This document shows, piece by piece, positions 61,924 to 64,000 of a stretch of DNA of 64,000 bases. Under the pieces are notes generated by a model. The model saw only the letters and a list, made by a program, of their open reading frames with translations. It ran no database searches and was not told the DNA's origin. The first letter of the stretch is position 1. Each line of letters starts with the position of its first letter. Origin of the DNA: an uncultured Flavobacteriaceae bacterium (lineage in GTDB: Bacteria; Bacteroidota; Bacteroidia; Flavobacteriales; Flavobacteriaceae); contig CALGUD010000028.1 of assembly GCA_937901915.1 (NCBI GenBank), forward strand, positions 8,475 through 72,474. Reading direction: 5' to 3'. The position numbers and the translations under genes are program-made.

Positions 61924-63519
61924 TTATTTGATTGATTCCGCAGCAATTTCCGGAGAAGCATTTAAAATTTCCTGGTCTACATTATCCTCAAATTGCTTAA
62001 AATTATCCCGGAACAGTCCAACTACTTTATTTTTTACTTCATCATACTGCTCTTTGTCCTTCCACGTATTCCTTGGGATTAAAACTTCTGAAGGAACATC
62101 GGGACACGAAGTAGGAATTTCAAATCCGAAATGAGGATCGGAAACCATTTCCGCGTTTTCAAAAGAACCATTTTGAATGGCATCTATCATAGCGCGGGTA
62201 TATTTTAATTTTATCCGTGAACCTTCACCGTATGCTCCACCGGTCCATCCGGTATTCACAAGCCAGGTAGTTACATTATGCTTTCTGATCTTTTCGGCCA
62301 GTAAGGTTGCATACTTGTTGGGATGCCACATCATAAAAGCTGCACCAAAACATGCACTAAATGTTGCTTTTGGTTCGGTAACCCCTTCTTCAGTACCGGC
62401 TACTTTTGCCGTGTATCCTGAAATAAAATGATAACTCGCCTGTTCGGGGGTAAGCCTGCTCACTGGAGGTAATACACCAAAGGCATCACAGGTAAGAAAT
62501 ATGATATGATTTGGATGTCCGGCGATGCAGGGAATTTGTGTATTGTTTATATAATCTATGGGATATGATGCCCTTGTGTTTTCTGTAATGGAAGTATCGG
62601 TATAATCCACTGTCCGGGTTATATCATTATAAACTACATTTTCCAGTACTGTTCCGAATTTGATGGCATTAAAAATATCCGGCTCATTCTCAGCGGAAAG
62701 ATCTATAGCTTTTGCATAACATCCCCCTTCAATATTAAAAACCCCTTCAGGTGTCCAGCAATGCTCGTCATCACCTATAAGTTTCCTTTTCGGGTCGGCA
62801 CTTAAAGTTGTTTTTCCGGTTCCTGAAAGTCCGAATAAAATGGTTACATCACCTTTGTGCCCTACATTTGCTGAGCAATGCATAGGCAGTACATCCTGTA
62901 ATGGCATTAAGTAATTCATAACCGAAAAAATACCTTTCTTCATTTCCCCGGCATATTGAGTCCCCAGTATAATGATCTCCTTTTTTTCAAGATTTAGATC
63001 AATACTGGTTTTTGAAGTCATTTCAGATGTGTACATATTGGCAGGGAATCCACCGGCATTTAAAATGGTGTACTCGGGCTCAAAGTTTTTCAATTCCTCG
63101 TCAGAAGGCATAATAAGCATGTTTTGCATAAACAAGGCGTGGTATGCACGAGTACAGATGATCCTTACTTTAATCCGGTACTTCGGGTCCCAGCCGGCAT
63201 AGGCATCTACAACGTATAATGGGTCGGATATGTTCAGGTAATCAACAGCACGTTCGCGGTTAACCATATAAGTATGTTCGTCCAATGCTATATTAACGTT
63301 ACCCCAATCTATATTTTTTTCTGAATCTGAATGCTTTACTATTCGTTTATCTTTAGGGCTTCTTCCGGTTTTTTTTCCTGAATACACTAAAAGCGCACCA
63401 ACATCTGAAATTGCGGTGCCTTTTTCATTTTGTAAACCTGCTTCATACAAAACAGGGGTACTGCTGTTTCTATAAATATTTTTTACATCAATACCATATT
63501 GTTTAAGATTAAAATCCAT
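61924..63519 (-). CDS. pckA: ATP-dependent phosphoenolpyruvate carboxykinase
   Basis: The 531-residue enzyme converts oxaloacetate and ATP to phosphoenolpyruvate for gluconeogenesis. The kinase-1a P-loop GLSGTGKTTLSADP, kinase-2 LIGDDEHCW and the ENTRASYPIDYI adenine-binding block are present. The ATP-type, not the GTP-type, is indicated by these. It is monocistronic, divergent from the SusC-like gene. Confidence 0.96.
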   Translation of the reverse strand: MDFNLKQYGIDVKNIYRNSSTPVLYEAGLQNEKGTAISDVGALLVYSGKKTGRSPKDKRIVKHSDSEKNIDWGNVNIALDEHTYMVNRERAVDYLNISDPLYVVDAYAGWDPKYRIKVRIICTRAYHALFMQNMLIMPSDEELKNFEPEYTILNAGGFPANMYTSEMTSKTSIDLNLEKKEIIILGTQYAGEMKKGIFSVMNYLMPLQDVLPMHCSANVGHKGDVTILFGLSGTGKTTLSADPKRKLIGDDEHCWTPEGVFNIEGGCYAKAIDLSAENEPDIFNAIKFGTVLENVVYNDITRTVDYTDTSITENTRASYPIDYINNTQIPCIAGHPNHIIFLTCDAFGVLPPVSRLTPEQASYHFISGYTAKVAGTEEGVTEPKATFSACFGAAFMMWHPNKYATLLAEKIRKHNVTTWLVNTGWTGGAYGEGSRIKLKYTRAMIDAIQNGSFENAEMVSDPHFGFEIPTSCPDVPSEVLIPRNTWKDKEQYDEVKNKVVGLFRDNFKQFEDNVDQEILNASPEIAAESIK

Positions 63520-63700
63520 TTCTATCAGTTTTAATTGTTTAACTATATAAAATAACAGAAATATTTGCTTTTAAAGTATGATAAAAATCATGCTGGAGAT
63601 TTGCGAGGATTATTCTTATTTAAGGCACCAGATTTTTAGGACTAACTATGAGTTTTATGATGATAAACTAACATAGAAGGCAAGAAATAAATATTAAATT

Positions 63701-63730
63701 TTTGTTAATAATAATAATTAAATATATTTG
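63701..63730 (+). promoter_or_regulatory. promoter of the SusC-like receptor gene
   Basis: TTTG (63701-63704) and TATATTTG (63723-63730) are separated by 18 bases, an exact match to the Bacteroidetes promoter consensus. A leader of about 77 bases precedes the ATG. Confidence 0.7.
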
Positions 63731-63732
63731 AA

Positions 63733-63785
63733 GTTAAAATAGCATATATAAATGTTAAAATAACATATATTATGCTAATTAGCAT
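63733..63785 (+). promoter_or_regulatory. direct repeats and palindrome in the SusC leader
   Basis: GTTAAAATAGCATATAT (63733-63749) and GTTAAAATAACATATAT (63754-63770) differ at one base and are offset by 21 bases, two helical turns. A perfect 14-base palindrome ATGCTAATTAGCAT (63772-63785) follows. The block starts two bases past the -7 box, so it is placed to bind a regulator or to form part of an RNA leader. Confidence 0.5.
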
Positions 63786-63814
63786 AAATATTAACTAACT
63801 AACCAAACAATTTT

Positions 63815-64000
63815 ATGAAATTTTTATTTTTTAAGAAGAAACTTACGATGCGGTTAAGTTTTCTTATGATGACATTTCTATGTTGTGCCGCTTCCGAGGC
63901 ACAAATTAGTGTTTCCGGGACAGTCTCTGATGAAAATGGCCCTCTTCCGGGGGTAACTATTTTAGTAGATGGGACCAATAATGGTACAACAACCAATTTT
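63815..64000 (+). CDS. SusC/RagA-type TonB-dependent receptor, N-terminal part
   Basis: The first 62 codons continue beyond the window. After a long signal peptide (MKFLFFKKKLTMRLSFL, then MMTFLCCAASEAQ) comes the carboxypeptidase-D-like domain ISVSGTVSDENGPLPGVTIL, DGTNNGTTTNF, which begins the SusC family. A start at an internal ATG (codon 12) would shorten the signal peptide. The product should be an outer-membrane transporter; its partner SusD is expected downstream, outside the window. Confidence 0.85.
   Translation, partial: MKFLFFKKKLTMRLSFLMMTFLCCAASEAQISVSGTVSDENGPLPGVTILVDGTNNGTTTNF

Overview
The window looks like chromosomal DNA of a low-GC marine-type member of the Flavobacteriaceae (Bacteroidetes). 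The reasons are seen in the sequence: a complete ActABCDEF-CoxBA operon, several TAnnTTTG -7 promoter boxes, almost no Shine-Dalgarno sequences, a type IX secretion C-terminal sorting domain, a SusC/RagA-type receptor, DUF5686, DUF5916 and DUF2723 proteins, and the lysine/glutamate-rich S2 tail. Species-level placement is not possible from sequence reading alone. Most of the window is core genome; accessory or decayed DNA is confined to about 22.9-29.8 kb, 42.4-42.8 kb and 48.4-48.9 kb. Layout, left to right. 0-6 kb: a surface lipoprotein (-), an ECF-like sigma factor with a TPR membrane protein, TatD, a PlsC-type acyltransferase overlapping L-asparaginase, and tRNA-Ser(GGA). 6-9.2 kb: an energy-transducing ExbB-ExbD-ExbD cluster with a small four-helix membrane protein, then an outer-membrane barrel. 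9.2-22.7 kb, all on the minus strand: a PAP2-like membrane protein, sigma-54 (rpoN), asnS, an MMPL/RND exporter, a DUF5686 outer-membrane protein, frr, pyrH, tsf, rpsB, rpsI and rplM. 23-29.8 kb: a DUF5916 protein broken by an apparent one-base frameshift, and a two-gene unit of an FN3-like lipoprotein and a large LRR/Ig/thrombospondin-type-3 T9SS-secreted protein. 29.9-38.8 kb: polA, a membrane metallophosphoesterase, a signalling cluster (Hpt protein, two stand-alone receivers, a multi-PAS histidine kinase), a thioredoxin fold lacking CxxC, and a polysaccharide deacetylase. 38.9-48.4 kb: a DUF2723 glycosyltransferase-like protein, tRNA-Gln(TTG) with a duplicated 3' end, a tandem universal stress protein, and the rimP-nusA-infB operon. 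48.4-48.9 kb: a transposase C-terminal remnant next to a multi-hairpin intergenic repeat. 48.9-61.2 kb: a SPOR protein and the 11.6-kb Alternative Complex III / cytochrome c oxidase operon. 61.2-64 kb: a small secreted protein, pckA, and the promoter, leader and first 62 codons of a SusC-like receptor. How the genes work together. Alternative Complex III oxidises menaquinol and passes electrons through its hemes to the caa3/cbb-type-independent CoxBA oxidase encoded in the same operon, which suggests one respiratory supercomplex. The frr-pyrH, tsf-rpsB and rpsI-rplM groups and rimP-nusA-infB are growth-linked translation and transcription units, several with hairpins in their leaders that may be autoregulatory. 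No CRISPR array, prophage, defence island or biosynthetic cluster is visible. The most unusual items are the HhH-like tail on the ActC membrane subunit, the 21-bp-spaced direct repeats just downstream of the SusC promoter, the tRNA-Gln 3'-end duplication, the cysteine-free thioredoxin and the LRR/TSP3 surface protein unit.
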